Source: Haliclona indistincta (Eukaryota; Porifera; Demospongiae; Haplosclerida; Chalinidae). From it: DNA of 64,000 nucleotides. Positions 10,924 to 24,300 of the stretch are shown here, piece after piece. Every line of letters begins with the position of its first letter. The stretch's first letter is position 1. The translations under genes and the position numbers were made by a program. The notes beneath the pieces were generated by a model. The model worked only from the letters and a program-made list of their open reading frames with translations, did not search any database and was not told the origin of the DNA. Where the stretch lies: assembly GCA_964017065.1 (NCBI GenBank), contig OZ024784.1:12629152-12693151 (forward strand), read 5' to 3'.

Positions 10924-11143
10924 GGAGACCGAGGAACCCTACTTGTCACATCTTCCAGGCACATTGTTCCCATGACGCCTAGGCAAGGAACACACTCAGC
11001 AAGAGATAGTTGGAGAAAGTGCACCATAATGAACATAACCAAACTATTGATTCTATTCACCATCAACAAAAAATATTAACATTATAGCACAAAAATCTGT
11101 GGTGAGAACTGGTGTTCACATAATATACTAAAATCTGGACTCA

Positions 11144-11726
11144 CCACATAACCTGGTGCAAATAATAATTATAATATATAATGTTATACACAACTATACA
11201 CTAACGAGGCTAAATTATATCAATGCTCAGGCTCGCCCCTGCCATTCCATGAATGTACTAGTGATAGTCATGGTAAGTCGTTCCACACATGAACACGGCA
11301 CACTTGACATAGAATTGCAAATGTTAGCTACAAGCAGTTTGAAACAAAAATGTTTTTACTTTATAGCTGTCTTATGTACTACAAGTAATAAAACATTTTA
11401 ACAAAAATGCAAGAGATTTAGGGTTGGTACATGTGTCAAAAAGTATGGAAACAAGATTGTGAACTTATAGGTAAGTAAACAAGATTTAAATATAAAGGAC
11501 TGTAACAATAGCAGTGTAGTGCTACCTCCCTTTTAAATTAACTACAACTATAGAAAGCATTTAATTTAGGAAGGTAGCATTACACTGCTATTGTTACAGT
11601 CCTTTATATTTTAAATCTTGTTTACTCACCTATAAGTTCACAATCTTGTTTCCATACTTTTTCGACACATGTACCAACCCTAAATCTCCTGCATTTTTGT
11701 TAAAATGTTTTTATTGCTTGTATAAA
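11144..11726. mobile_element. Hairpin MITE-like element, copy 2 (uninterrupted)
   Basis: This is the second copy of the element at 2581-3722, without the 576-bp insertion. A left unique part (11144-11375) is followed by a foldback: left arm about 11378-11540, right arm about 11558-11726. The ORF at 11156-11401 lies inside and is shared with copy 1, but it has no recognisable domain. It lies about 1 kb upstream of the intact Y-box gene. Confidence 0.75.
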
Positions 11727-12707
11727 CACTGCAAAAATCCTGAAGAGGGACAAAAAGCTGATCAACTGGTTGAGTCTTTACCAGGCAACGACGACTCGTT
11801 AGGAGATCGACCGCCCACGCCTGAGCACCGCCGCGCGGTTTTACAAAGCGGCCGGTTTATGCCCGCACAGATCCTCGGCTTCAGTACTGTTTTAGTGATA
11901 CCAGCTAGGTTCGATGCAAAGTCAAAATCTGCAAAATGAACAGAGAACTGTGTAGTACATCGACTGCACATTGTCAGCACTTTTCACCTCGAGTCTTTTT
12001 GTTATTTTTTTTACAGCAAAAATTCTTCAATTTCAATAGAGCCTTTATTAGTGCACTGACTACCATCTGACCCTAGGCCTACTAACCTCTCTTCGGTAAT
12101 ATTTATAATGTTTAGTGGAAATAAAAAGCTTTTGATTTATTATTATTATTGTGAAACACACCACGTAAGGTGCAGAGTTGAAATAAATTAAGTCCGTAGC
12201 AATTGTTCTTAACATCGAATCAATCGGAGAGGAGCCATGTACTACATCAGAATCAATGCTCGAGAGAATAAACGATCGCAATACACCTGCACACGCTTGA
12301 TCATCTGAGGAGTACTTTTTCTTATAACTTGAACCGAAGAGAATGTTGTGTCCAGCAAAGTTGTATGCCAGAATGTCATTGAATACTGCCTTCACCAAAT
12401 AATTGTTAGAACGCCCGGCACGTTGAATGAAATTGTGGGATCTTGAGTAAACGGTATTGTAGATACTCTGAAATCCGCTACTACATACAGATGGCGCGCG
12501 CGAGCATTAGGTTGCAGAAATTTTGAGTTTAATTAAAAAGAGTAGTTACGGCAGCACAGTCACAACTCACAGGGAACAAAGCAGCGCGCAGTTGGTGGAG
12601 TAGCCAGCTAGGGAAAACAACAGCAGCAACACCACAGCGGCCATATCTGCGGCACACACCTGACGCCATTCATTTGCCGCTTCTAGCTGTCTTCGTTAAG
12701 CGACAAC
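11727..12707. other. Upstream region of Y-box gene with two unassigned ORFs
   Basis: On the plus strand a reading frame to 11939 contains NPEEGQKADQLVESLPG. On the minus strand 12060-12398 contains KAVFNDILAYNFAGHNILF and LRSFILSSIDSDVV; its frame stays open upstream to about 12440 (VYSRSHNFIQRAGRSNN). Both look more protein-like than chance, but neither was recognised. They could be exons of an unknown gene or remnants of a mobile element. The Y-box promoter should lie just before 12708. Confidence 0.3.
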
Positions 12708-14669
12708 TATGGCAACCGAAGAGGATCAGCAGCTGAGCAGCCGCCAGTCCACATCGTCTCTAGATGACCAGCGAACTGTAACCAGTGAGTACTTCAGTTT
12801 TTGATGCTGGCTCAATTTTATTTTATTCTTCATTTGTTGTCTTCACTCGCACCCTCTTACTCTCTCTTCACAGCCAACATTGTCACAGGTACTGTGAAAT
12901 GGTTCAATGTTAGGAACGGTTATGGATTCATAACTCGGTATGTTGCACATGCTAGCTGGAGAGGTGATAGAGACTAGACTAGTGCTGTTGCACCCATCAT
13001 GTGCAATCTCGCCCCTCAGTATTGTTATCATGAGTGTATTCATGTACTGCTAGAGCACTTGTTTGTGCAAGGGTGGAGGAACTAGGAGTTGTTGTGTTTT
13101 ATGTAGCCATAGGACCTGTGGATATTCACAACTAGATGGTGTATTCATGTTTGTAGATAAAGTTATTGAGCTGGTAGCTTCAGTTTTGTTTACACTAGTA
13201 GACAGTGCTAAGGTGATATTCACATTAATTTTGTTCATGTACATTTCCATAATATATTGGTCTACAAAGTGCCATTGACTGTGTTCTGCATAGCTGTACC
13301 TGAACAAGACTACTACTAGTAATCATAAAGAGGGTGTTACTGATAAGATAAAGTAGCTCATAGTAAGGCTGGGCCATATTGATTTCATCTTGGTATGTCC
13401 TGCATGTGTGTGCATGCTATTCATGAAAAGAGTGAGATTCACACTTGTACTTTCTGTTTTGTCTGCAGCAATGACAGTGGAGACGACATCTTTGTACATC
13501 AGGTGAGAATTAGCTGTTGGTCTAGTCTGTACCATTCTCATAACAATAACCTCCTCAGACTGCTATCATCAAGAACAATCCCAAGAAGTACCTGCGCAGT
13601 GTGGGTGATGGTGAAACTGTGGAGTTCATTGTGATCCAGGGAGCCAAGGGTCCTGAAGCTGCCCAGGTCACTGGACCTAATGGCTCTCCTGTACAAGGCA
13701 GTGTATATGCACGTAAGTACCAATACAAGATAACGCTGACATGTACAATAGTGCTGGTGGCATAGTACTGTAATCCATGATGTAGCTTGCTGATGTTATT
13801 GATTCAATATCAGTGGATTGTGTATCAACACAGCTCAGTTATGATAATCAAATAGCATTAGTTACTGGTTGCCAGGAAATCACTGCTCCTGTCCCCCCAC
13901 AGCTGACCGCCGTCCTCGTTTCCAACGTGGTAATCCACGTGGTCCTCGACGTCCCCGTCAACAGCAGCCTCCTCCTGGTCAAGATAGTCAAGGAGAAGAG
14001 CGAGGACCATCTGATGGTGGGTAAAATCCCCACTATTATCCTGTTCTATTATGTTACCTTCTGTTAGCATCTGGTGAGGGTGATGAAGACTCGCCTCAAC
14101 AAGTTGAGCGTCGCCGACCACGAGGAGGATTCCGTGGTGGTCCCTACCGTAACAGCGACAAGGGCAATGGTTACAGGGCTCCTTATGGGAGAGGATACCG
14201 TGGTGGTCCCCGTAGAAGAAGAGAAGGAGGGGAGGGTGGTGGTCCTCCTGCTTCACAAGAAGCTGGGGTATGTTTCTGCTATTTGTAGTGCTGGATTCTC
14301 GGCTTGAGCTATTTATCATAGTCTTTTTGTGTTGTATAGGGTCCACGTGGTCCTCCTAGGAACAGAGGTCCTCCACGCAACTCCCGTGGTGGTTCCAATT
14401 ATTCCCAGTCTCGTGTGTATCGTCCGCAAGGAGGAAGGGTAGGTCACCATGTTTAATGTGGTGATCAATGTTTTACATGCTTTTTTTGTAGAACTATCGC
14501 CGGAACCGTCGTCGCACAAAGAACGAGGATGGACAGAATGTGAGAAAACATAACAAAAATAATTTATTTCTATTTTTTATTTTTAGAATGAAGACGGAGA
14601 GAACAATGAACAGACCGAGGTGGTTCCTGATGAACAGGCTGAGGTTACCGAGTCCAAAGAGGATTGATT
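12708..14669 (+). CDS. YBX1-like: Y-box / cold-shock domain protein
   Basis: Nine exons: 12708-12783, about 12875-12937, 13471-13501, 13559-13712, 13904-14021, 14069-14270, 14340-14438, 14492-14539 and 14587-14669. The N-terminus is short and acidic/polar. The cold-shock domain follows, with [15 protein letters not shown] (RNP1), DIFVHQ (RNP2), [18 protein letters not shown] and [12 protein letters not shown]. The tail alternates basic/aromatic and acidic stretches ([45 protein letters not shown]) and ends in an acidic segment. Y-box proteins bind mRNA and single-stranded nucleic acid, packaging and regulating translation; the domain order is typical. A partial duplicate lies at 1769-2580. 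Confidence 0.93.
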
Positions 14670-15047
14670 AGTCAACCTACTAACAAACGCTGCCACTACT
14701 ACAGTATTACTACCAAGCGTGATCTGCTAGCATAGCTTTAGCTACCTAATATGCAACACCCTATCACATTATTTCCATCCAGACACTAATACACACCACG
14801 TTGCTGATGTTCCTTATTTTACCACCATGCAATACCTGTACCACCACCATCGTCACAGCTTACATCAACTGTGTGCTTGCCACCAGTACACATGACACTG
14901 CTATTGTCTTGTAATCCCACTGTACAACATGCTCTACCATCAATGTGTGATTACTACTTTCAGTATTAATTTTATGCGTGGGAGGTGTATTATGGGCGTG
15001 GCTCGTCTTGCGGTTTTGAATCCAGCCCCGCCCTTAGACCAGGAGCG
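14670..15047. other. Y-box 3' flank and espin-like 5' flank
   Basis: 378 bp between two genes in the same direction. It must hold the Y-box 3' UTR and the promoter and 5' UTR of the espin-like gene. No distinct regulatory motif could be supported by eye. Confidence 0.5.
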
Positions 15048-17653
15048 ATGGATATCACAGCAGCTCTGATCAACAAAGCCCTTGGCGCTGCCAGTAAAGG
15101 CGATCTCAACACTCTCAAGAGCCTACGAGATCAATTGCAGCTCAGCAAGTGTATGGACCGATATGGCGCCACGCCAGTACATTATGCGGCTAGGGCAGGC
15201 AAAGTCAACTGCTTGCGCTGGCTTGTGCAGTCAGCAGGATTGAGTGGAAGCAAGCCAGCCAACAATGGCGCTACTCCAGCTCATGATGCAGCAGCTAAAG
15301 GCCAATTGGACTGCTTGCAATGGTTAGTTCAACACGGAGGTTGCTCGCTAAATGGCAGAGACTCAAGTGGAGCCACACCCTTGCATCTCGGTAACACATA
15401 CACAGTGTCACAATACATTATTGCGCGCTCTCTCCTTTTCTCCTAATCAGCTGCCAGATTTGATCAGTTATCAGTTGTAGTGTGGTTAGTGGAATCAGAG
15501 GCTTTCAATCCAATTGACAAGGCACAAAATGGCATCACACCACTTCATCTGGCAGCTGCCAAGGGTAGCCTCCAAGTTATGCGCTGGTTGGCACAGCATG
15601 CTCCGAGGTAAAGAATGAGACAAAAATAATATTATTGTTATAAAAATTCTTCTCTTTAGTTCTGTAAACAGACGAGCAGAAAATGGTGCAACCCCAGTGT
15701 ACTTCACTGCCCAAGAAGGACAACTAAATTGTCTACAGTTCTTAATTGCACAGGTTCACGCTATATTTAGTAATACTAGCTTACTGTTGCTATGGTACAA
15801 ATGCACAGGTTGATGCAAATTGTCGCATGAGAGCAAGTGATGGAATGGCCCCAGTGCATGCTGCAGCTCAAATGGGTCAGCTAGATTGTTTAGCGTGGCT
15901 GGTAAGACATGTAAATAAATAGTGTTAATCATTTGACAATCTCTTAATAGATTGAGCACTGTAATGTGTCGGCAATGGAAAGAGACAATGATGGAGCAAC
16001 TCCTATACACTTTGCTGCAGCAAGAGGTGAAAAGAGTTTCTTAATAATTATCATTAGCTGTATACTTTGCCTTCATCAGGTCATGTACATATACTGAGGT
16101 GGCTGTTGACACACGGTGGAGGAATAGAACAAGATGATCTTGGTGGAACACCACTTCATGATGCAGCTGAGCAAGGGCAGATGGAGGTGATAGCATTTTC
16201 TACATTCAACCAAAGTCATTGTACATAATTCTTAGGCGGTTCAGTTGCTTGTATCAATGGGAGCTGATCCTCATCCTCGTGATTCTGAAGGATTGACTCC
16301 AGCAGATTTGGCTGAAGAAAGTGGCTATCATGCCTGTGCCGAATTTCTGAGAAATTGTGAACCTATTTCTCTACCTAAACTTGAGGTAAATAAGAATATC
16401 TCATTGCCCAAACAGTTCACTTGTTATTTTTCAGTTGTCATTAGCTGATACTGATGTTTCTAAGACCACTCTTTCACACTTGTCTCCTGAAAAACCGATG
16501 ACACCAAAATCATCACCAAAACCGGCTCCTGTATCACCAGCTAAACAGCTGAAAAGCTCAAAAACCCAAAGTCTAGTCACAAAAGATTCCTCCACTAACA
16601 GCAACACTACTTCGTCTGCTGGATTAGTGAAGAAATCTATGACCACAACTCAACTTGGTAATATTAACCGCCAGAGAGTTGACAATGCTGGCAATGAGAA
16701 TGCTGAGCTCAAAGGAATGTTCATGAGAATGAAACAAAGTCGTGCAGCGTTGCTAACTGAAGAAGAAACCAGCAGAATAAAGTTGGATGTCAACGAGGAA
16801 GAGGAAGACAGTGGTATGTGACAGTTGCATTGTTTCACTACCCATTCACTTACCAACAGAATACAAGCTTCAAGACCCACAACTGATGGACGAAGTTCGA
16901 ATCTTTAATCCTAACAAACTAGAAAAAGCTATTGTTGCTAAGAGAAATCTTCAACCAGTAAGTTATTGAGAAACATCACTTACACGCTGTTGATGTTGTT
17001 GTCGTCATCGCACATAGTTCAAGTTAGGAAAAGTGTCAGATGGTACATCTTCGCCAGCATTATCATCTAAGGTAAGAGAAGGTTTAGACCAGATTCAATC
17101 TTTAGCATTATACAATAATAGTCATCAAGCCAAGTGAAATTGGATGCTAAACCACAACACGAAAAAAGCCAGGAAACAAGACCAAAGGAGATTAAGAAAC
17201 CAATTGGGAAAACTCCAGTTGACAGTAAAGTAGATCAGAAGAACCCAGTTGATGAGGCCGATTCTGACGAGGAGTTCTCTAAATTACCACTGTGGAAGAG
17301 AAATCTTATGAAAAAGAAGGCAGCTGAAGAGACACAGAAATGGAAGGAAAAGCAAGCAATGGTCAGTGTTGTGTTGTGCTGTGGAGTATGTGATACAGAT
17401 TTGCACGAGTAGGAAGATGCAGAGAGAGAGAAATGGGCTGATGTTCCATTGTGGAAGAGAAAAATTCTCATGAAGAGAGAAGCTGAAAAGTAAGGAAGTT
17501 TCTGTTATTATGATCAATGTATATTATGTATATACATGCAGAGATAAATCGATGACTGAAGCTGAAACTATTATACTAAAGGAAAAAGAAAAGAATGCAA
17601 AGTTTGACGCACTTCCAGACTGGAAGAAAAGGATACTATTGGAAAAAAAATAA
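15048..17653 (+). CDS. ESPN-like: Espin-like ankyrin-repeat actin-bundling protein
   Basis: About 13 exons: 15048-15390, 15451-15608, about 15660-15751, 15809-15901, 15951-16026, 16080-16187, 16236-16385, 16434-16812, 16861-16957, 17019-17070, 17122-17360, 17412-17489 and 17541-17653. The start is the ATG of [13 protein letters not shown]. Roughly nine ankyrin repeats follow, with espin-like wording ([47 protein letters not shown]). A Ser/Thr/Pro-rich linker comes next. The C-terminus has three spaced motifs: [25 protein letters not shown] and [13 protein letters not shown], each after an acidic stretch, resembling the short actin-binding module at the espin C-terminus. Espins bundle actin in microvilli and stereocilia; here a role in microvillar or collar actin is inference. 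Confidence 0.85.
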
Positions 17654-17893
17654 CTACATACTTTTAGGACAAATAATTTAACTCTCTTGCTTCTATTTTC
17701 CTCTTTACACTTGATTCTTACTTTAAAATGAAAGTTGATACAGTTAAGTCTGGTTTACCTAGTGTCTACTACAGTGATGCTGTTAGTAGTGTCTACTATA
17801 GTGATGCTGGTACTAGTTACTTGCCCACCCCATGAATGCATACAATTGTTTCAGTCATCAGGTGAAGCTGCTGTACAATCAATCCTATTAGAT
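17654..17893. other. Convergent intergenic gap
   Basis: 240 bp separate the tail-to-tail ends of the espin-like gene and the GABA-B-like gene. A 'gtgtctactacagtgatgct' unit is repeated imperfectly at about 17761-17810. Both 3' ends must lie here. Confidence 0.5.
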
Positions 17894-20800
17894 TCATATA
17901 GAGTTTTTTTGTTCTTTTAATTGAGCAGGCGGAATCTTTTCCCCATTTCCACAATTTTCTTTTAGTGACAAGGATTCTTTTCTCTGTCCATAGAGTGGAT
18001 TTGTAGCTTGTGCGATAGTACTGTCAGCCGTTCCAGTGCAAGTCCTGGCAAAAATTCTTTTCCCTCTTGGATCTTTGTAAAGAATAATCATCTGTATGTG
18101 CAAAAGGTACATGTATACTTCTACTACATGATACATGTGTGTCACATTTAACAGCATGTCACATGCAGGTTCACCTTGGGAATAAATGTCAGTCCCAGAA
18201 ATGCATACACATCAAGAGAGATTAGTATTGTTACTGCAGCTGTGTAGAGATTGATTTGGCTGCTAATGAACACAATAACAAACAAGAGCAAAATCATTAG
18301 AATAGAGGAGATGTAGATGATTGCTACAGTGTATTTTGAGTCATTCAGTGCATCAACTTCCACTGATTGAGTACGGAAGGCCAGCACTAATGCCACAACA
18401 TGAAGTGACAGCTTGTATCCAATAGCTAGTACTAGCCATGCTAAATAATATGGTGTTGAGCCACAGTTTGGAATAATTAGAGTCTGTTCAACACCCTAAA
18501 GGAACATGCCATAAATCACAATGTTTTGATGAAAACATAATACTGGTACTTACATTCCCATTGGTTATAGAGATGCTTTCGTCTGTTCGAAAGGCAATTT
18601 CGTTGAAGAGAATGTCAGGTACAAACAATGTTAACAAAATTCCATCCACCATCAACAGTCCAAATGCGATCAGCAGCAATTTCCAGTCTTGAGGTGCCTA
18701 TGAATAACAATGGACAGAGTTTAACATGTCCATCAGCTTGAGGTTAGGTGACAAACTGAGTCCTAATAATGCTATGATCAACCCACACAGTATTGATGGC
18801 AAAAAGTACACATAATTATTGCAATTGTTTACAGTAGAACCTCGCATAATGGACACTCCACACCTCCATAATTACAATGAACAATTTGCTGATGGACTTG
18901 TCCGTTACAAAGAGGTTCCACTGTATACATTATTGTCACTCACTCTCTTGCCTGGTTTTGGGTTTCTAAATATATAGTGAACTCTCCACGCCTTCAACAT
19001 TGCTAATGAGAAGCCGATATTGTGCCCCAAGTTTATACATGCTCTTCTGACCTGTAAAATGAACAAGTATTAGTGTGAGGAGCACGCTCTACTGAAAATA
19101 ATAACAACACATCATTTTAACTAAAACTGACTGTGCAGATAATGGCAAGAAGTTGCAAATTGCTGATATTTATGTTGTATGTGAAAAGAAAAGCAACTTG
19201 CAACATTGAGCCAAAGATGATGGCATAATTCAGCTTTGGACTCGTTAGTCTCACAACTCTACATAAATTAAAGAGAATAAAGGACTATTGTAGTTGAATA
19301 TAATTTATTCACTTCCTGTTATGAAACAAAATGTTGAAAATTAAACAAATAGCTCCAAATACGCCAGCAATAGCAATGAGCGCGTAGACAAATACAGAGA
19401 CCAGTAGGTCTATACCAATGATCAACTCCACTGGGCTTCCATCAGGTGGAATACCATCTGAAAGAGAACAGATTTCTTGACAGATAATCGACAATAGCTA
19501 TTACTAACCCGGCCACACTGTGCTATCATTTTCTCCTTTGACATACAATACTGTAGTGTTATCACATAAATTAGCGATCACTTGTTTCTTCATTTCATCT
19601 ACATGAAGTCATTTCATTGTTGTAAACACAAAATAGTTTCCATACTATACTGTTGTTGTCTGTATTGTTGTAATATAACTTGCGATTTTTTCCTGCCGCC
19701 AGCATTGTTGAATGATACAATTCCCTTTATCAAAAAATGCCAAATTTTAATAATAGTTATTACACTACTTACCGACAATCCATCAAACTTAATGTTTCTT
19801 AAAGCATTTGTGATGTCTGTGAACATGCATTGTCTTTTTTGTGAAGTACATGAGGCTGCACTTGTATTGATAGCGATTGCAAGTGCTTTAACAGCATCTG
19901 CTGCATAGCTGAAGGATTTAGGGAGGTCATTGATAGATTCTCCAGCTGGTACGGGTAGAAGTGTCAATGATCTGTTGAGAGCCTGTTCTATCTCTTTCAG
20001 AGTGCAGTTGCCGCCGATTGTTGTGAGGTAGTTAGGAAAATCCTTCCACCAGTTTTCACTATACCAACCAGGAACTATCCACAAGTAGTTGGGATAATAG
20101 CACTTTGATTGTGCAGCCTGCAGCACAATAAAGTGTTTGTTAGCATCTTGTCTTCAACCAATTATCATGAATATTTAAAACTCAGTAACTATGGTAATTC
20201 AAACTACCTTACACAGACAGTATAATGCATTCCTTGGAGACATGTTCAAATAGAAGATGTGCTGTTCTCTTACCTACTGTGAATTAAAAATTGCTACAAC
20301 AAATCAAACACAAGACTTACAGAATTTTCTTCACGCAGCAACAGCAACAACTCTTGAATGTCAGAATCGAACACTGTGAAGTTAGACTCATTTATAATTC
20401 TCTTCATCACGTTGAAATTCTGAAAACAAGCAAAGTATTGGTTGTCAAAGAAAAGCTGTCATTCAACAATAAAGTCTAATGCTCATCCTAACCTCAATGT
20501 ACTGTAGCTTTCTCTCACTGACAACTGCCAGCCGTGTCCAGTTGTAATAATCCATTATAGAGACCAGTGCTGCTGGTATTAATTCATCTGATGGTATAGT
20601 TCTAAAGAAACTGTGATACATTGATCTGTCATTGAGGACTATTGATGTGCTGGCGTAAGAGATCTACATAAATTAAATTGTTCCACTGTCAACTATGAGT
20701 GTAAAAGGAACATAGCTTACCATGACGACGTGATTGAGGTAGCTAACTTTAGAAACTGACTCAGTTGCAAAAGAACACCCGCACCCAACCACTGCTAGGA

Positions 20801-21190
20801 GAGGTTTATCAGATTGGAGCTCCTCATGGAACAACTGCAAACCCTTTGTACTGTTGCACTAAATGTATTGTAATTATAAAAATATTATAAACAAGTATTG
20901 CCCAATGCAATTTTTGCAGCACTGATATACTATGGAGTATTGTCGCTTATCTATACCTCCGTGTCCAGCACTCTAGTGTAGTTTAAGCTGTATCCTGCAG
21001 CTAGGATATTGGGATCACTGTTGATGTCCTCCAGAGCTCGTTCCACTGATGGTACAACTCCTGACGTGTTCTGACCAGCAGCACTGGACACCATCAACGA
21101 GAAATACAGTGGCTCACTCCCAACACCACTCGAAGAAATTAATGCTAAGCATATCCAAAAGTACAATGCTTCATGCACAGCAGCAGCCAT
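17894..21190 (-). CDS. GABA-B-like class C G-protein-coupled receptor
   Basis: Signal peptide exon 20957-21190 (MAAAVHEALYFWICLALISSS). The extracellular binding domain is spread over exons at about 20721-20861 (AVVGCGCSFATESVSKV), 20493-20664 (SFFRTIPSDELIPAAL), 20319-20418, 20211-20264, 19772-20118 (YLWIVPGWY), 19646-19735 and 19505-19600. There is no cysteine-rich domain before the seven membrane segments, as in GABA-B receptors. The membrane segments lie from about 19455 to 18150, including LLVSVFVYALIAIAGVFGA, LNYAIIFGSMLQVAFLFTY, WKLLLIAFGLLMVDGILLT and TVAIIYISSILMILLLFVI. The C-tail is short and polar, without an evident coiled coil. The ligand is unknown; GABA or another amino acid would be inference. 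A 92-bp MITE sits in one intron. Confidence 0.88.
18832..18923. mobile_element. 92-bp MITE with TA target duplication
   Basis: The terminal inverted repeats cagtagaacctc and gaggttccactg are flanked by TA (18830-18831, 18924-18925), typical of Tc1/mariner/pogo-type MITEs. It lies in an intron of the GABA-B-like receptor. Confidence 0.75.
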
Positions 21191-21336
21191 GATATGATCA
21201 GGCGCTATGCACGTCACGCACGGTTGTTATCGAGGGCGTGGTCTGGAAGTTAATTTAATTTAGCGGAAAACACAGACTGCATTTTTTTTGATTTTAGTCA
21301 TAAGTAATGAATGAAAAATGAATTAAGCTGCTGTGA

Positions 21337-24300
21337 TCATGTATGATAGCTTGGCTTCCTGAGGTTGATACCATACTCTGCTAGGGCTGGACCTAGATCT
21401 TCTAGTGTGAGACTCAGTTTCTTGTCCTGAAAATAAAAAAAAAACATTGACGCTATGGTCATTAATAATATTAATTTTTAACAATAATGGATAGCGTGGG
21501 CCTGGTGTGGGCACCAATTTTTTTACACAAAACTTTATTTTGTTAATTTTTGTTTGCTGCTAATCGACCAACAATAAGCTACTATAGCCCACCCAGGCGT
21601 CTCAAGTCTTCTTGGGTGAATTAAGCTCTTGCAACAAAAATGGACATAACTAAGAGAGGTTGCAGTTCACACCAAAAGTGTCTATAGGTGAAGGGAACAC
21701 AGAATGGTAAAATAACTACCACACTGCTATACCTTGGAACCCTTCCTGGTAGCTTGGCTACTTCCTCTCAATTTGCAGTGTTGGAGAGAATCATTGACTA
21801 TATCTGAAATAAATTTTTGAGCTGCTAATGTGATCAATCTCACTCTGGGCAGACAGAAAACATGAGATTAATGCCAGCTGTATAACATGAACAAACATGT
21901 ACTTATAATTGAACAAGACCACATTGTGAAACCATAACAAGAGCTCAAGAATACAATAATAATTATTTTACATGTAATCTACATGAAGCCAGACTACTGC
22001 CTCAAAATCTACAGTTTAAATTACACCCCAAAACTTTCGCCTTTAACCACAATTGTCTTTCATTGAGTAGGTCACTAAGGTGTGTCATCCAAAAGCCACA
22101 ACACATCTAATTATTTGATGGAAATTTTACAACTGTTACAACTGTTACAACCGATGTTTAAGCGAGACTGATTTACGAAACTGGACAAGCCATTATGAGA
22201 CTAGCACACAATCAGAGCAATCTTGAAGTCAGCCCCTTTATGGCATATTGACTCAGTTTTGTCTTGTCATGGTGACACTATGATCGACTGTGATAGTGAT
22301 AATAATAAACCCACTACAGACTCCTTTCTGAACCAGAGCACATCAGCAAATACGTATTAACCAAGTGAGTTAGCTAGTGCCTGAGAAGAACAATGCATTT
22401 TGTGATTAAGAATACTGCACAACAAGATGGTCTCCTAGTGCTGACAGGAGTAAGGAATATCAATATCAAAACGTTCTCTAGTACAGTATGCATGTATGGC
22501 AGATGAACCTGTAACATAATTCCCTATTGGGGTGACTACATGAAGTAACATTATGGCTGCAACAAGAAAACCGCCAATCAAATACTAGCCCGCCAGAAGA
22601 TGACACACAAATGGAGCATACACTATACACTAATCATGTTACAAAGACATACCACATGAGCCTCCCAGGGGGGACAACCCTTCGTGACATGGTGATATCA
22701 GAGACAGCAGCACTATCAACTAACCACAAAAGCAGTACAAGAGAAAACAGATGAAGTATAGTACTAATATTAATGATTTGTGGTGGGATGAACAATTAGA
22801 AGCTATCTGAGACTAATGCCAGAAAAGGAATTAAGAGTTACTGTAGATTATCCATGGGCTATGAGTTCCTATAGCACAGTAAATCATTAGGAATTTATTC
22901 AGCGCTTTGTAAGAAATAAAAAGCGCCAGTTATGAAGGTGACTTATTGTATCACCATTATGTTCCGCCTAGTTATGTTAAGGCAATGTCTATCACAACAT
23001 CATCTGCCTCAATAGGCAAGCACAGGCATGCAAAGAGAAGTGTGGTCTATTCACAGCTCCCTTTCCATCTTTGTAGTGGTCATAAATGAACAAAGTCAAC
23101 CACAGTTGACTGTTTGATGTGGTGAATGAAATCATCAAGAAACAAGGGTGACAGAAGTCACACTGAGGCTATGGTTGACACATTAGCACTATTATTATAA
23201 GTATCAAAGTTGTTGTAGGTACTTCAAGCTCAACCTCACAAACAAATTTTAACCAGACAGACAAACTTCAGTGCTCAGACACAGACAAACCACAGAAAAC
23301 AAAGTCCACCACACTTTGTCACCAATCAACAGGCTAAGTAATCGACAGAGAACAGTGCATTAGTGGTCTTTAGACACAACTCTCTCATTGGTAATTATAA
23401 GGACTCTGTCCAACAAGTGTGTGTCATAAAGTGACAAGGCTGCTACCTCACCTTTAACCAAATCAGCATAGACTACAGTTGTCAAACAGAAAACTGACAA
23501 AATCTTCTCTAACTACCCACAGAGGAAGATGATTGGACAGTGAAAGAGAGGCATTTGAAAGAGAGAGAAAGAGGAAAGAAGTTGAAATGGATTCCACTGA
23601 TGATTATAACTAGCTATAGGAACCGCTGCCTGGTCTATACACGCTGCCTGGTCTATACACGCTGCCTGGTCTATACACGCTGCCTGGTCTATACACTCTG
23701 CCTGGTCTATACACTCTGCCTGGTCTATACACTCTGCCTGGTCTATACACTCTGCCTGGTCTATACACTCTGCCTGGTCTATACACGCTGCCTGGTCTAT
23801 ACACTCCGCCTGGTCTATACACTCTGCCTGGTCTATACACTCTGCCTGGTCTATACACTCTGCCTGGTCTATACACTCAAAGCATTATAGGTTTCACAAA
23901 CTTGACTATCTGGTTTGCATACAACTATTGTAGTAATTACAGCATTACTCTAGCTAATTTCTATGTGTTTACCAAACCACAAATCATGTACCTGGTAGTG
24001 TAAAATTACACATAATATACATGTATCTGGTGTGACCATGTATGCAGCAATGGTAATGCCTCTAAGACTCTTTATGAGGTCCAGCAACAGCTACACCTCC
24101 ATCTTCACTTTAATTTCTAAGTCCATTTGGAATAGAATCTGGTACCAGATCAAGTATTCTTAGAAATGCTACCTAGGAGCAAAGGTGGCCCTAGGTACAA
24201 GTTTGTGGTTGAAACATTCAACATGTGGTTGACAACAAGACACTTTAAGTGCATGAGCAGATTCAGGTGATTGATATCATGCATGATGGAGACAACAAAC

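Noticed and set aside
23540..23890. Frames with CLVYTL or YRPGRV repeats
   Set aside because: By-product of an 18-bp tandem repeat whose length is a multiple of three; no start context, splice sites or signal peptide.
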